DNA of 64,000 bases, from positions 4,712,001-4,776,000 of the forward strand of contig NZ_FMIB01000002.1 of the NCBI RefSeq assembly GCF_900091475.1, read 5' to 3'. Shown here in pieces: positions 1 to 9,599 of this stretch. The notes under the pieces were generated by a model. The model was not told the origin of the DNA, did not search any database, and was given only the letters and a program-made list of their open reading frames with translations. The position numbers and the translations under genes are program-made. How positions within the stretch are numbered: position 1 is the first letter of the stretch; each line of letters starts with the position of its first letter. Origin of the DNA: Micromonospora chersina. Lineage in GTDB: Bacteria; Actinomycetota; Actinomycetes; Mycobacteriales; Micromonosporaceae.

Positions 1-1706
1 TCGAGTTGCTCGCCCGGGTGGTCGGCGTGGACCGGGTCGCCGCCGAGCCGGAGGCGGCCGCCGAGGTGGTTCGCCGCTGCGGCCACCTGCCGCTCGCCAT
101 CCGGCTGGCCGGGGCGCGGCTGGCGCACCGGCCGCGGTGGCGGGTCCGGGACCTGGCGGACCGGCTGGCCGCGGGCCGGAACCCGCTGATCGAGCTGTCC
201 GTCGGGGAGCGCTCGGTGGGGCAGGCCTTCGACCTGTCGTACGCGCAGCTCGACCCGGCCGCGCAGCGGCTGTTCCGGCTGGTCGGCGTGCATCCCGGGG
301 CGTTCTTCGACCATCAGGTGGGTGCCGCCGTCGCCGACCTGCCACTTGCCGACGCGCAGGACCTGCTGGACGGCCTGGTGGACGCCCACCTCCTGGAGGA
401 GCCCGACCCCGGCCGGTTCCGCTTCCACGACCTGGTGCGGGACTTCGCCCGGCAACTGCTCGACGGAGCGGGGCGGCCCGGGGAGCGGGCCGAGGCGGTG
501 CGGCGGCTCCTCGACCACCACCTGCACGCGGCGTACGCGATCTCCCGCCAGATGGAGCCGGCGGCCAGCCGCGCCGCCCTGGTGCTGCCCGAGCCGCCCC
601 GACCCGACCTGGTGGCCGTCTGCGAGACCGAGGGCCCGGCGTGGTTCGAACGCAACCGGGCCACGCTGCCGGCGCTGGTCCGGCTGGCGGCCGACGAGGG
701 CCTGCTCGCGCACTGCTGGCAGCTCGCCCGGGTGAGCTGGTACTTCCTCTTCAGCCGGGGCCACCTGGACGAGCTGATCGACACCCACACCGTCGGCCTG
801 CGCGCCGCCGAGCGGTGCGACGACGAGGCCGCCGTGGCCACCACCCGCAACTACCTGGCCTCCGGGCTGTTCCGGCTCGGCCGCTTCCCGGAGGCGATCG
901 ACCTCATGGAGGGCGCCCTCCAGATCCGCCGACGGCTGGGCGACCGCGAGGGCGAGGCCACCGTCCGGCGCAACCTCGCCATCGCGTACGGGGCGAACTG
1001 GCAGCTGGCGCCGGCCCTGGCGCACCTGGACGCGGCGCTGGACCTGGCCCGTTCCACCGGGCAGCCGGCCGCCGTGGCGGCGCTGCTGAACAACCAGACA
1101 GTGGTGCTGCTGGCCTGGGGCCGGTACGCCGAGGCGCAGGCCGTCTCCCGCCGGCACCTCGCCCTGGGCCGGGAGGTGGGTGACCTGAACAGCGTGCGCA
1201 ACGCGATCGGTCACCTGGGCGCCGCGCGGGCCCGGCTCGGCGACCTCTCCGGCGCGCTGCGGTTCCTGCGGCTCGCGCTGCGGCTCAAGCGCCGGGAGGG
1301 CAACCGCTTCGGCGAGGGCGAGGTGCTCAACGAGCTGGGCGTCATCGAGCGGAAGCTGGGGCGGCCGGAGGCCGCGGCGGCCCTGCACCGGGAGGCGTTG
1401 ACCGCGGTGACCGCCTCGGGGGACCGGGTGCTCGGCTGCCTCTCCCGCAACCTGCTGGCCCGGGCCCTGCTCGAACAGGGCGACGTGCGGAGCGCGCTCG
1501 ACCTCTACCGCCGGGTGCTCCAGGACGCGGTCCGGCTGCGGGCCCGGCACGAGGAGGCCGAAGCGCTGGCCGGCATCGCCCGCTGCCAGCGCCCCACCGA
1601 CCCGGCGGCCGCCCGCTCGCACGCGACCCGGGCCCTCGACCTCCTCCGGCAGCTCGACGCGCCGGAACGGGACGAGGTGGCGGCGCTGCTCGCCGAGTTG
1701 GGCTGA
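1..1706 (+). CDS. AfsR-type NB-ARC/TPR transcriptional regulator, 3' part only
   Basis: The gene enters from the left edge, so its N-terminal part, where AfsR/SARP proteins carry the DNA-binding and BTAD domains, is not visible. The first ~60 residues are the end of an NB-ARC ATPase module, seen as the helical segment [15 protein letters not shown] winged-helix-like segment follows ([33 protein letters not shown]). From about residue 260 to the end lie several tetratricopeptide repeats. The typical role is a signal-integrating activator of secondary metabolism or development. It ends 44 bp before fumC on the same strand. Its target is unknown, and the family call is firm only for the visible part. 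Confidence 0.8.
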   Translation, partial: ELLARVVGVDRVAAEPEAAAEVVRRCGHLPLAIRLAGARLAHRPRWRVRDLADRLAAGRNPLIELSVGERSVGQAFDLSYAQLDPAAQRLFRLVGVHPGAFFDHQVGAAVADLPLADAQDLLDGLVDAHLLEEPDPGRFRFHDLVRDFARQLLDGAGRPGERAEAVRRLLDHHLHAAYAISRQMEPAASRAALVLPEPPRPDLVAVCETEGPAWFERNRATLPALVRLAADEGLLAHCWQLARVSWYFLFSRGHLDELIDTHTVGLRAAERCDDEAAVATTRNYLASGLFRLGRFPEAIDLMEGALQIRRRLGDREGEATVRRNLAIAYGANWQLAPALAHLDAALDLARSTGQPAAVAALLNNQTVVLLAWGRYAEAQAVSRRHLALGREVGDLNSVRNAIGHLGAARARLGDLSGALRFLRLALRLKRREGNRFGEGEVLNELGVIERKLGRPEAAAALHREALTAVTASGDRVLGCLSRNLLARALLEQGDVRSALDLYRRVLQDAVRLRARHEEAEALAGIARCQRPTDPAAARSHATRALDLLRQLDAPERDEVAALLAELG

Positions 1707-1750
1707 GCGATCATCTGCGCGTCGCCGCGCGGCGGGGCAGGATGGAACGC

Positions 1751-3151
1751 GTGACGACTCCAGAGGCGACCGGTTACCGGATCGAACGCGACTCGATGGG
1801 TGAGGTGGAGGTCCCCGCCGAGGCACTGTGGCGGGCGCAGACCCAGCGCGCGGTGCAGAACTTCCCGATCTCCGGGCGGGGCATCGAACCGGCCCAGATC
1901 AAGGCCCTGGCGCAGATCAAGGGCGCGGCGGCCCAGGTCAACGGCGAGCTGGGGGTGATCGGCGCGGACGTCGCCGAGGCGATCGCCACCGCCGCCGCGC
2001 ACGTGGCTGACGGCGGCTACGACGACCAGTTCCCGGTCGACGTCTTCCAGACCGGCTCGGGCACCTCGTCCAACATGAACACCAACGAGGTGATCGCCAC
2101 GCTGGCCGGCCGGGAGCTGGGCCGCGGCGTACACCCGAACGACGACGTCAACGCGTCCCAGTCCAGCAACGACGTCTTCCCCTCGTCGATCCATTTGGCC
2201 GCCACCCAGGCCGTGGTGGAGGACCTGCTGCCCGCGCTCAAGCACCTGGCCGGCGCCCTGGAGGAGAAGGCGGCCGAGTTCGAGACGGTGGTGAAGGCCG
2301 GGCGTACCCACCTCATGGACGCCACCCCGGTCACCCTGGGCCAGGAGTTCGGCGGCTACGCGGCCCAGGTCCGCTACGGCGTCGAGCGGCTGGAGGGAGC
2401 GCTGCCCCGCCTCGCCGAGCTGCCGCTCGGCGGCACCGCGGTGGGCACCGGCATCAACACCCCGCTCGGCTTCGCCGCGAAGGTGATCGAGAAGCTGCGT
2501 GCCTCGACCGGGCTGCCGCTGACCGAGGCGCGCAACCACTTCGAGGCGCAGGGCGCCCGCGACGCGCTGGTGGAGACCTCCGGCCAGCTCCGCACCGTCG
2601 CCGTCGGCCTCTACAAGATGGCCAACGACATCCGCTGGATGGGCTCCGGCCCCCGCGCCGGCCTGCGCGAGCTGCGCATCCCCGACCTCCAGCCCGGCTC
2701 GTCGATCATGCCCGGCAAGGTGAACCCGGTGGTCGCCGAGGCCATGCGGCAGGTGTGCGCGCAGGTCGTCGGGAACGACGCCGCGGTGGCGTTCGCCGGC
2801 TCACAGGGCGACTTCGAGCTGAACGTGATGCTTCCCGTGATGGGCCGCAACCTGCTGGAGTCGATCCGGCTGATCTCCGCGGCGAGTCGGCTCTTCGCCG
2901 ACCGCCTGGTGGTCGGCCTGGTCGCGGACGCCGAGGTCTGCCTGGCGTACGCCGAGGGCTCGCCGTCGATCGTCACCCCGCTCAACCGCCACCTCGGGTA
3001 CGACGAGGCCGCCTCGATCGCCAAGGAGGCGCTGGCCAAGCAGGTCTCCATCCGCGAGGTGGTGATCTCCCGCGGCCACGTCGACTCGGGCAAGCTCAGC
3101 GAGACCCAGCTCGACGAGGCCCTGGACCTGCTCCGGATGACCCACCCCTGA
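1751..3151 (+). CDS. fumC: Fumarate hydratase class II
   Basis: Cytosolic iron-independent fumarase interconverting fumarate and L-malate in the TCA cycle. The 466-aa length suits the family. Signatures are [27 protein letters not shown] (catalytic His near residue 187) and the mobile-loop motif [11 protein letters not shown] with the catalytic Ser at about 318. GTG at 1751 is preferred over ATG at 1742: AGGA at 1739-1742 lies 8 nt before GTG, and CAGGAT at 1738-1743 would be a -10-like hexamer 7 nt before it, whereas ATG 1742 overlaps the possible ribosome site. The related aspartase/argininosuccinate lyase superfamily is less likely because the substrate-loop sequences are fumarase-like. 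Confidence 0.96.
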   Translation: MTTPEATGYRIERDSMGEVEVPAEALWRAQTQRAVQNFPISGRGIEPAQIKALAQIKGAAAQVNGELGVIGADVAEAIATAAAHVADGGYDDQFPVDVFQTGSGTSSNMNTNEVIATLAGRELGRGVHPNDDVNASQSSNDVFPSSIHLAATQAVVEDLLPALKHLAGALEEKAAEFETVVKAGRTHLMDATPVTLGQEFGGYAAQVRYGVERLEGALPRLAELPLGGTAVGTGINTPLGFAAKVIEKLRASTGLPLTEARNHFEAQGARDALVETSGQLRTVAVGLYKMANDIRWMGSGPRAGLRELRIPDLQPGSSIMPGKVNPVVAEAMRQVCAQVVGNDAAVAFAGSQGDFELNVMLPVMGRNLLESIRLISAASRLFADRLVVGLVADAEVCLAYAEGSPSIVTPLNRHLGYDEAASIAKEALAKQVSIREVVISRGHVDSGKLSETQLDEALDLLRMTHP

Positions 3152-3173
3152 GGCACGCCCGCGCCGGGGTGCG

Positions 3174-3719
3174 TCAGGAGTGGGACGCGGCCTTGCGGGC
3201 CCGGTAGGCGCTCACCGCGGCCCGGTTGCCGCAGCCGGCGTCGCAGAACCGGCGGGACCGGTTCTTGGAGAGGTCGACAAGCACGTTCTCGCAGTCGGGG
3301 TGGTCGCAGCGGCGCAGCCGGCTCAGCTCGTCCATCCGGACCAGGTCGGCCAGGGCCATGGCGGCCTCGACCGCCATCCGGGTGGCCAGCGGCGCGTCCC
3401 GCGGCACGGCGTGCAGGTGGTACGGCTCGTCGTCGTGCCGGACGAGTTGCGGGAGCGCGTGCGACTCGCGGAGCAGCCCGTTGACCACCGCCACCACCTC
3501 GTCGGTGTCGGCGTACCAGATCTGGCGGAGCCGGGGCCGCAGCGCCCGGACCTCGCGCAGCTCCGCCTCGGTGTGCTCGTGCCGACCGGTCCACCCGTAC
3601 GCCGTGAAGAACTCGTCGAGGGCGGCCACGTCGGGCAGCCCCTCCCGGTCCGGACCCGCCGTGTTGACAAGCGCCGCGGCCGCGACCAGGCCGCACTCGG
3701 TGTCATGAGCAAACAGCAA
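3174..3719 (-). CDS. ABATE/CGNR zinc-finger putative transcriptional regulator
   Basis: 181 aa. Residues 1-125 form an ABATE-type domain (start FAHDTECG...AAALVNT). The C-terminus holds a CGNR zinc finger with Cys at 138, 143, 159 and 163 and the sequence CGNRAAVSAYRARK. This family is thought to bind DNA and sense a stress ligand. The start is TTG: AGGAG lies 5 nt upstream, and no in-frame ATG fits the conserved N-terminus. It is divergent from the EamA transporter (82 bp between starts) and convergent with fumC. Control of the neighbouring exporter is inferred from this arrangement. Confidence 0.85.
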   Translation of the reverse strand: MLFAHDTECGLVAAAALVNTAGPDREGLPDVAALDEFFTAYGWTGRHEHTEAELREVRALRPRLRQIWYADTDEVVAVVNGLLRESHALPQLVRHDDEPYHLHAVPRDAPLATRMAVEAAMALADLVRMDELSRLRRCDHPDCENVLVDLSKNRSRRFCDAGCGNRAAVSAYRARKAASHS

Positions 3720-3801
3720 CTTGACTCCTGTCGGGGTGCCGGCCTAGCGTCATCAGCATAACCCCGTTTGACTCATGTCCGGTCGACCCAAGGAGCTGTC
3801 G

Positions 3802-4758
3802 ATGCGTGAACGGCCCGGCGTCGGCCTCGGCCTGGCGCTGCTCTCCGCGCTCACCTTCGCCACCTCGGGCACCTTCGCCCGACCGCTGATCACCGGCGAC
3901 TGGTCCGCCGAGGCCGTGGTGCTCGCCCGGGTCGGCATCGCGGCCCTGGTGCTGGCCGTGCCCGCCCTGCTGGCGCTGCGCGGCCGGTGGCCGGTGCTGC
4001 GCCGCAACGCCGGCACGCTCGTGGTGTTCGGGCTGCTCGGGGTGGCTCTGGCCCAGGCGTGCTTCTTCAACGCGGTCCGCTACCTGCCGGTCGGCGTCGC
4101 GCTCCTGCTGGAATACCTCGGCATCGTGCTCGTGGTGGGCTGGATGTGGCTGGTCCACGGCCAGCGGCCCCGGCTGCTCACGGTGGCCGGTTCGCTGACC
4201 GCCCTGTGCGGGCTGGTGTTCGTGCTGGACCTGACCGGCGCCGGCCGCCTCGACCCGGTCGGCGTCCTCTGGGGACTCGGCGCCGGGGTCGGGCTCGCCG
4301 GTTACTTCGTCATCGCCGGCCGGGTCGACCCCGCGCTGCCCTCCGTCGTGATGGCCAGCGGCGGCATGGCCGTCGGCGCTCTCGTGCTGCTCCTGCTCGG
4401 GCTGGTCGGGGCGCTCCCGCTGCGCGCCGGCACCGCCGATGTCAGCTTCGCCGGCCACGAGATGAGCTGGCTGGTGCCGATCGCGGGCCTGTCGCTGATC
4501 GCGGCGGTGGTGGCCTACCTGACCGGGGTGGCCGGGGCCCGGCTGCTCGGCGCGCGGCTCTCCTCCTTCGTCGGGCTGACCGAGGTGATGTTCGCGGTGC
4601 TGATCGCCTGGCTGGTGCTGGGCGAGCTGCCGAGCGCCGTGCAACTGCTCGGCGGTGCGCTCATCGTGGCCGGTGTCGCCCTGGTCCGGGTGGACGAACT
4701 GCGCGGCGGTCGCGCCGAGCCGGTGGACGAGCGGGCCGACGCGCCGGCGCTGGCGTGA
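3802..4758 (+). CDS. EamA/DMT family transporter (10-TM exporter)
   Basis: 318-aa integral membrane protein of the drug/metabolite transporter superfamily, with two EamA repeats of about five hydrophobic helices each (roughly residues 8-140 and 150-290). It begins MRERPGVGLGLALLSALTFA. Family members export metabolites or amino acids; the substrate cannot be read from sequence. ATG 3802 is chosen because AAGGAG (3790-3795) is 6 nt upstream; the in-frame ATG at 3775 has no such site. It is divergent from the CGNR regulator, and its stop lies 13 bp before the HAD gene start, so the two are probably co-transcribed. Confidence 0.9.
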   Translation: MRERPGVGLGLALLSALTFATSGTFARPLITGDWSAEAVVLARVGIAALVLAVPALLALRGRWPVLRRNAGTLVVFGLLGVALAQACFFNAVRYLPVGVALLLEYLGIVLVVGWMWLVHGQRPRLLTVAGSLTALCGLVFVLDLTGAGRLDPVGVLWGLGAGVGLAGYFVIAGRVDPALPSVVMASGGMAVGALVLLLLGLVGALPLRAGTADVSFAGHEMSWLVPIAGLSLIAAVVAYLTGVAGARLLGARLSSFVGLTEVMFAVLIAWLVLGELPSAVQLLGGALIVAGVALVRVDELRGGRAEPVDERADAPALA

Positions 4759-4771
4759 GAGGCTGCCCGTC

Positions 4772-5473
4772 GTGCTGCGCGTGGTGGTGTTCGACGCCGA
4801 CGAGACCCTGCTCGACCTGCGCCCGGCGGTGACCGGCGGGCTGGTCGCCGTACTCGCTGAGATGCGGCGGCTGGCGCCGGCGGCGGCCGCGCTGTCCCTC
4901 GCGGACCTCGAGGCCGACTGGCACACGGTCTTCGGCGAGCGGAGCGCGGCGCCGGTGCAGGAGATCCGGCGCGCGGCGCTGGCCCGGTCGCTCGCCCGGG
5001 CCGCGCTCGACGACCACCTGGACGCGCTGGCGGGGCTCTTCTTCGCCCGCCGGTTCGCGCTCACCCGACCGTTCGCCGACGCGCTGCCCGCCCTCGCCGT
5101 GCTCCGTGGGCGCTACCTCCTGGGCTACGCCACCAACGGCAACAGCCGCGCGGAACGCTGCGGGCTCGCGGGTGAGTTCGCCTTCGAGCGGTACGCGCAC
5201 GACGGCGGCCTGCCCAAGAAGCCCGCCCCGGAGTTCTACGCCGCGGTGGTCGAGGCGGCGGGCGTGCCGGCGGAGCAGATCGCGTACGTCGGCGACTCCC
5301 TCGACCACGACGTGGCCGGCCCGCAGCGCGCCGGCCTGCGGGGGATCTGGCTCAACCGGCAGGGCGTGCCCTGCCCGCCCGGAGTGCGTCCGGACGCGGA
5401 GGTGGCGACCCTGGCCGACCTCCCCGAGGCCCTGGCCGCCCTCGACGGGGTGGCCCCCATAGCGTCGCCGTAG
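4772..5473 (+). CDS. HAD-superfamily hydrolase (haloacid dehalogenase-like phosphatase)
   Basis: 233 aa. The catalytic motif FDADETLLD gives nucleophile Asp8 and acid/base Asp10. Motif II is YATNGNS, the Lys motif is GLPKKPAPEF, and the metal-binding motif IV is YVGDSLDHDVAG. A helical cap sits between motifs I and II, so this is a subfamily I phosphatase, probably acting on a small phosphorylated metabolite. GTG 4772 is chosen: GAGAGG at 4757-4762 precedes it and the conserved VVVFDADET starts immediately. The frame stays open upstream into the EamA gene, but that part is not HAD-like. Confidence 0.9.
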   Translation: MLRVVVFDADETLLDLRPAVTGGLVAVLAEMRRLAPAAAALSLADLEADWHTVFGERSAAPVQEIRRAALARSLARAALDDHLDALAGLFFARRFALTRPFADALPALAVLRGRYLLGYATNGNSRAERCGLAGEFAFERYAHDGGLPKKPAPEFYAAVVEAAGVPAEQIAYVGDSLDHDVAGPQRAGLRGIWLNRQGVPCPPGVRPDAEVATLADLPEALAALDGVAPIASP

Positions 5474-5557
5474 CCGGCGCGTAGCCGGTCCGCCCAGCCT
5501 GGTGGGAGCCGCGGCCATCAACCGCGGTAGATCGAGGTCTCTCACCGAGGAGTCCCA

Positions 5558-7243
5558 TTGGGCTGGTTGCACACGTCCCGTCGCCGCTGGAGCGCCATCG
5601 CGCTCACGGCCCTCACGGCCGGCACCGTCGCCGCCGTCGCACCGACCGCCCCGGCGCTCGCCGCCGGGCCCACCGACCACGTCCTGTACTGGAACGACGT
5701 CCTGCTGCGCACCTTCCGCCAGGTCGGCGGCGCGCCCGGCCCGCTCGCCCGCGCCGGGGCGATGGTCCACGGCGCCATCTACGACGCCGCGAACTCCGCC
5801 CTCTGCGCCGACGGAGCTGATCGGTGCATCGGGCAGCCGTACCGGACCAAGGTGACCCCCACGGCCGGGGTCAGCCCCGACCTGGCCACCGCCATCGACT
5901 ACGCGGCCTACGACACGCTGCGCAGCATCTGGCCGTCGATCAGCTTCGCCGCCGACCTCACCACCGCGCAGCAGGACATCCCCGCCTCCGCGGCGCGGAC
6001 GGACGGCCAGCGGATGGGCTCGGCCAGCGCGCAGGCCATGATCAGTTTCCGGACCAACGACGGTTCGCCGGACACCTCGACCTACGCCGACGGCACGGTC
6101 GCCGGCCAGTGGCGCCGCACCGGCTCCGGGGAGCCGGCGACCCCCAGCTGGGGGCTGCTCAGGCCGTTCGCCATGACCTCCACCACGCAGTTCCGCCCCG
6201 GCCTGCCGGGCGGCTACGCCACCTACGCGCAGCTGCTGGCCAGCCAGACCTACGCGAACCAGGTAAACGAGGTGAGGGGCCTCGGTGCGTCCAACAGCAC
6301 CACCCGCACCGCCGACCAGACGCAGGCGGCCTGGTTCTGGGCCAACGACCTCGACGGCACGTACAAGCCGCCGGGCCAGCTCTTCGCGCACACGCAGGTG
6401 GTCGCCAAGTCGGCGAAACTCACCCAGGCCGGCAACGCCCGCCTCTTCGCGCTGGTCGGCATCGCGATGGGTGACGCGGCGATCGTCGCCTGGGACGCCA
6501 AGTACCAGACCGCCATCGACCTGTGGCGGCCCGAGACGGCGATCCACGAGCCGCAGGACGACAACAACGCGGCCACCACGCCCGACCCGAACTGGAAGCC
6601 GCTCTCCGCGAACACCAGCGGGGTCAACTTCTCCCCGCCGTTCCCCGCGTACGTCTCCGGGCACGCCACCTTCGCCGCCGCCTGGGCGGGTGCGATGAAG
6701 GGGTTCTTCGGCACCGACGCGTTCCGCTTCGTCGGCGGCACGGAGGACCCGCACGCCGTCGGCGTGAGCCGCAGCTTCACCGGGTTCGGGGCGGCCGCCA
6801 CGGAGAACGCCCGGAGCCGGGTCTACCTGGGCGTGCACTACCAGTTCGACGCCGACTCCGGGATGTCCGCGGGCACCTCGCTGGCCAACCACGTGACCGG
6901 GAACTTCCTGCGGCCGAGCGTGCCGGCGTACACCTTCGACGGCTTCTACGAGGGGTCCGCGTACCTGGGCACCAGCTACCCGGACGCCGTCTCCGGGGGG
7001 AACTTCCTCGTCACCTTCAAGCTGACCGCCAACGGGACGCCGGTCACCGACCTGAACGCGGTCGTCGGGGTCTCCTGGAACGGTCAGCCGGCGGCGAGCA
7101 GTGGCCCGGTCGCCTTCACCAACGGCCGGTACGAGGTCCGGGTCTACACCGGCAAGTCGTGCGGCCCCGGCGGGCAGACGCTCTCCGTCCTGCTGCGCGA
7201 CGGGTCAAGCCGCAATCTCCGCGTGACCTGCACCATCGTCTGA
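5558..7243 (+). CDS. Secreted vanadium-dependent haloperoxidase (PAP2 superfamily) with C-terminal extension
   Basis: 561 aa. An Arg-rich N-terminus and hydrophobic stretch ending TAPALAAG form a signal peptide (cleavage near residue 37). The vanadate/phosphate-binding motifs are present in order: LWRPETAIH (~321-329), SGHATF (His ~369) and SRVYLGVHYQFDAD (His ~427, the expected vanadate ligand, then Asp). These match bacterial vanadium chloro/bromoperoxidases, which oxidise halides with H2O2; acid phosphatase activity is the alternative. TTG 5558 is supported by GAGGAG at 5547-5552. About 110 residues after the catalytic core carry a beta-rich domain with two Cys that I do not recognise. The 3' end overlaps the convergent SARP gene by 39 bp. 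Confidence 0.88.
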   Translation: MGWLHTSRRRWSAIALTALTAGTVAAVAPTAPALAAGPTDHVLYWNDVLLRTFRQVGGAPGPLARAGAMVHGAIYDAANSALCADGADRCIGQPYRTKVTPTAGVSPDLATAIDYAAYDTLRSIWPSISFAADLTTAQQDIPASAARTDGQRMGSASAQAMISFRTNDGSPDTSTYADGTVAGQWRRTGSGEPATPSWGLLRPFAMTSTTQFRPGLPGGYATYAQLLASQTYANQVNEVRGLGASNSTTRTADQTQAAWFWANDLDGTYKPPGQLFAHTQVVAKSAKLTQAGNARLFALVGIAMGDAAIVAWDAKYQTAIDLWRPETAIHEPQDDNNAATTPDPNWKPLSANTSGVNFSPPFPAYVSGHATFAAAWAGAMKGFFGTDAFRFVGGTEDPHAVGVSRSFTGFGAAATENARSRVYLGVHYQFDADSGMSAGTSLANHVTGNFLRPSVPAYTFDGFYEGSAYLGTSYPDAVSGGNFLVTFKLTANGTPVTDLNAVVGVSWNGQPAASSGPVAFTNGRYEVRVYTGKSCGPGGQTLSVLLRDGSSRNLRVTCTIV

Positions 7244-8131
7244 CACCTTCGGCACTGGCGGCGCGGTCGGGACCACCGGCCGCGCCGTCGCCGCGTCGAC
7301 ACCCAGCCGCGACAACTGCTGCCGGATCTCGCCCAGCATCCGCTCGGCCTCGGCCAGCCGGTCGAGGGTGCGGGTGAGATCGGTCCCGACGGCCGCAGCC
7401 GGCGGGGCCTCCAGCAGCGACCGGTAGGTCCGGGACAGCTCGGGACCCGGCTCGACACCCAGCTCACGGCGGAGCAGCAGGCGGACCCGGTGGTAGCGGG
7501 CGATGGCCTCACCCCGGCGGCCGGCGCGGTCCAGCGCCACGAGCAGGTGACACCAGAGCGGCTCGTGCCACGGGTGCCGCTCCACCAGCGCGGAGAGGCG
7601 GGGGATCAGCTCGTGGTGCCGCCCGGCGGCGAGGTCCAGGTCGACCAGGTCAGCAAGGACCGCCAGCCGTTCCTCGGTGAGGCGGGCCGCCGCGGCCCGG
7701 GCGAACGGCGCGTCGATGTCGCCGAGCGGCGGACCGACGTGGAGCCCCAGTCCCGCCCGGTACGCCTCGGCCGCTGCGGCCGGCTGCCCGGTGGCGGTCA
7801 GGCCGCGCCCCTGTCGGGCCAGCCGGCGGAACACCTCCACGTCGATCTGGGACGGATCCGTGCGGAGCACGTAACCGCTGTCGTGGGTGACGATCTGAGC
7901 GTCCGGGGCAGCGCGCAGCCAGCGGCGCACCGCGGAGATCTGGCCGTGCAACTGGGTGCGGACCGTGCGCGGCGGCGCCTCGCCCCAGACCGCGTCGATG
8001 ATCTGCTCGACGCGGACCAGAGAGTTGGCCTCCAGGAGCAGGAACGCCAGCACCGCCCGCGACCGCCGGCCGTCGAGGCGCTGCTGACCGGGCCCCTCGA
8101 CAGCGAGCGGGCCCAGTAGTCGGAATCTCAT
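7205..8131 (-). CDS. AfsR/SARP family transcriptional regulator (BTAD domain)
   Basis: 308 aa. The N-terminal OmpR-like winged helix (MRFRLLGPLAVEG, RSRAVLAFLLLEANSLV, IIDAVWGEAPPRTVRTQLH) occupies residues 1-95. The bacterial transcriptional activation domain (EAYRAGLGL, ALVERHPWHEPLW, RELGVEPGPELS) spans about 100-245. A C-terminal heptad-like helix follows, with no ATPase domain, so this is a small SARP. These proteins bind direct heptamer repeats and recruit RNA polymerase. ATG 8131 begins the conserved domain but has no clear ribosome site; GTG 8155 is an alternative. A strong promoter lies at 8225-8253. No biosynthetic cluster is adjacent apart from the overlapping haloperoxidase gene, so the target is unknown. 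Confidence 0.87.
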   Translation of the reverse strand: MRFRLLGPLAVEGPGQQRLDGRRSRAVLAFLLLEANSLVRVEQIIDAVWGEAPPRTVRTQLHGQISAVRRWLRAAPDAQIVTHDSGYVLRTDPSQIDVEVFRRLARQGRGLTATGQPAAAAEAYRAGLGLHVGPPLGDIDAPFARAAAARLTEERLAVLADLVDLDLAAGRHHELIPRLSALVERHPWHEPLWCHLLVALDRAGRRGEAIARYHRVRLLLRRELGVEPGPELSRTYRSLLEAPPAAAVGTDLTRTLDRLAEAERMLGEIRQQLSRLGVDAATARPVVPTAPPVPKVSDDGAGHAEIAA

Positions 8132-8224
8132 GACGGCCGCGCCGAATGGCGGCACACGACACGCGAAAAGAAGCCCATCAGTCCTCCGGCCCCCGTCTTC
8201 CGAGGAGAACGCCAAGCTGCTGTA

Positions 8225-8253
8225 ACCATAGAAGTTGCTAGATGCGATGACAA
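8225..8253 (-). promoter_or_regulatory. Sigma-70-type promoter of the SARP gene
   Basis: On the minus strand, TTGTCA (8253-8248), a 17-nt spacer and TATGGT (8230-8225). The expected transcript start is near 8218, leaving a leader of about 87 nt before ATG 8131. Both hexamers are close to consensus and the spacing is optimal. Confidence 0.65.
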
Positions 8254-8320
8254 TCGTGCGGATGGTCACGACGTCCCGCCGGCCGTTCCTCTGGACGGGC
8301 GGTGTGCGAGGCGGCGTCTC

Positions 8321-9448
8321 TCACGGCCGCCAGCCCCGGGCGACCAGCGCGGCGCGGATCTCGCGGACCAGCGCGGGGAACTCCCGGTCCAGGCGGCGAC
8401 CGGTCACGCGCGGCACCAGCCAGCCGGCCGCGCCGAGCTGGTGTAGCCGCTGATGGTGCCGGTCCAGTTGATCCGGGTCGGCGTGCCACCGGTCGTCGTG
8501 CTCGACGGCGACGCGGAACTCGGGCCACGCCAGGGCGGGATGCAGCACCAGGCCCGACGGCCCGCGCACCGGGTGCCGCGCGACCGGGCGGGGCAGGCCG
8601 GCCAGCACCAGCCGGACCCGCAGGTGCGACTCGGGCGCGGACTGTGCCCCGGGATCGGCCAGGCCGAACACCCATCGCGCCCGCCGGCCACCGGGCCGGC
8701 CCGCGTTGCGGTCCGCCACGTCGGCCAGATCGGTCCGGCTGGCCCTGCCCATCCGCAGCAGGGCGTCGACGATCCCGACCGCGCGGACCGGATCGGACCA
8801 CACCGCTGTCTCCCAGGCGCAGACGGCCGGCTCGGTGCGGAGCAACCGGCCCGGCTCGCTCGGCCGGCCCGCCCCGCTCGGCCGGCCCGGCTCGCCGCCC
8901 AGCGGCCCGGGCTCCGCGATGGCCGTGGCGACTGCCGCCGTGCTGTGCCTGGCGGCACTGCCGTTCCGGCCTGACGTGGTGCTCGGGAGGCCGACGGTCG
9001 GGCCGTTCCGGCCGGGGGTGGTGTTCGCCGGGCCGTTCCGGGTCGTGTCCGGGGGGCCGGCTGCGGCGGTGGTGGGGATCAGGAGGCCGATCCGTTCGGG
9101 CGACGACGGGGCCTGGTGCACCCGGACGCCGGGCTGGGCGTCGGCCCGGGCCGCCGCCGGAATCAGGACGTGCACGTCGTCCCGGAAGCCGGCGGCGTGC
9201 GCGACCCCGTGCAGGTGGGCCGCCGACGGGCCGGCGAGCAGCGTGCCCGGCGGGAGGCGGAGCAGCGCGGCGCGGCAGGCGAGCGTGTGGTCGCGGTCGA
9301 GGCGGGCGTCCGCGTAGACGTCCTGCCGGAGCCGCACCCAGGAGGCGCCCCGGAGCTGGTGCCGGGTCAGCAGCCCGCGCCGGACCACGTCCGAGCCACG
9401 GAAGACCTGCCAGGCCAGCTCGGGCGGTCGATGGGGATGAGGTGGCAT
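8321..9448 (-). CDS. AbiEi-like / DUF559 domain protein with low-complexity insert
   Basis: 375 aa. The first ~130 residues resemble the N-terminal part of actinobacterial AbiEi antitoxin-like proteins ([48 protein letters not shown]). The C-terminal ~110 residues resemble DUF559, a Vsr/restriction-endonuclease-like fold ([17 protein letters not shown]). A poorly conserved insert rich in Thr, Gly, Asn, Arg and Pro lies at about 135-210. ATG 9448 has a -10-like CAGGCT 7 nt upstream and no ribosome site. No AbiEii-like toxin gene is adjacent, so an abortive-infection role is unsupported; this architecture is common and scattered in actinomycetes. Confidence 0.7.
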   Translation of the reverse strand: MPPHPHRPPELAWQVFRGSDVVRRGLLTRHQLRGASWVRLRQDVYADARLDRDHTLACRAALLRLPPGTLLAGPSAAHLHGVAHAAGFRDDVHVLIPAAARADAQPGVRVHQAPSSPERIGLLIPTTAAAGPPDTTRNGPANTTPGRNGPTVGLPSTTSGRNGSAARHSTAAVATAIAEPGPLGGEPGRPSGAGRPSEPGRLLRTEPAVCAWETAVWSDPVRAVGIVDALLRMGRASRTDLADVADRNAGRPGGRRARWVFGLADPGAQSAPESHLRVRLVLAGLPRPVARHPVRGPSGLVLHPALAWPEFRVAVEHDDRWHADPDQLDRHHQRLHQLGAAGWLVPRVTGRRLDREFPALVREIRAALVARGWRP

Positions 9449-9599
9449 GTCGACGAGCCTGGCGGCGACGGACCGTCGCCGGACACCCCTGTGGACAGCC
9501 GCGCCCGGACCCGGCGCGGGGCCCTGTGGACAACCACCGCGGCGCCCGGACGGTGTGCTAGCGGCTCCCGCCCCGCCCGCAGTGGAACGCAGGAAACGG

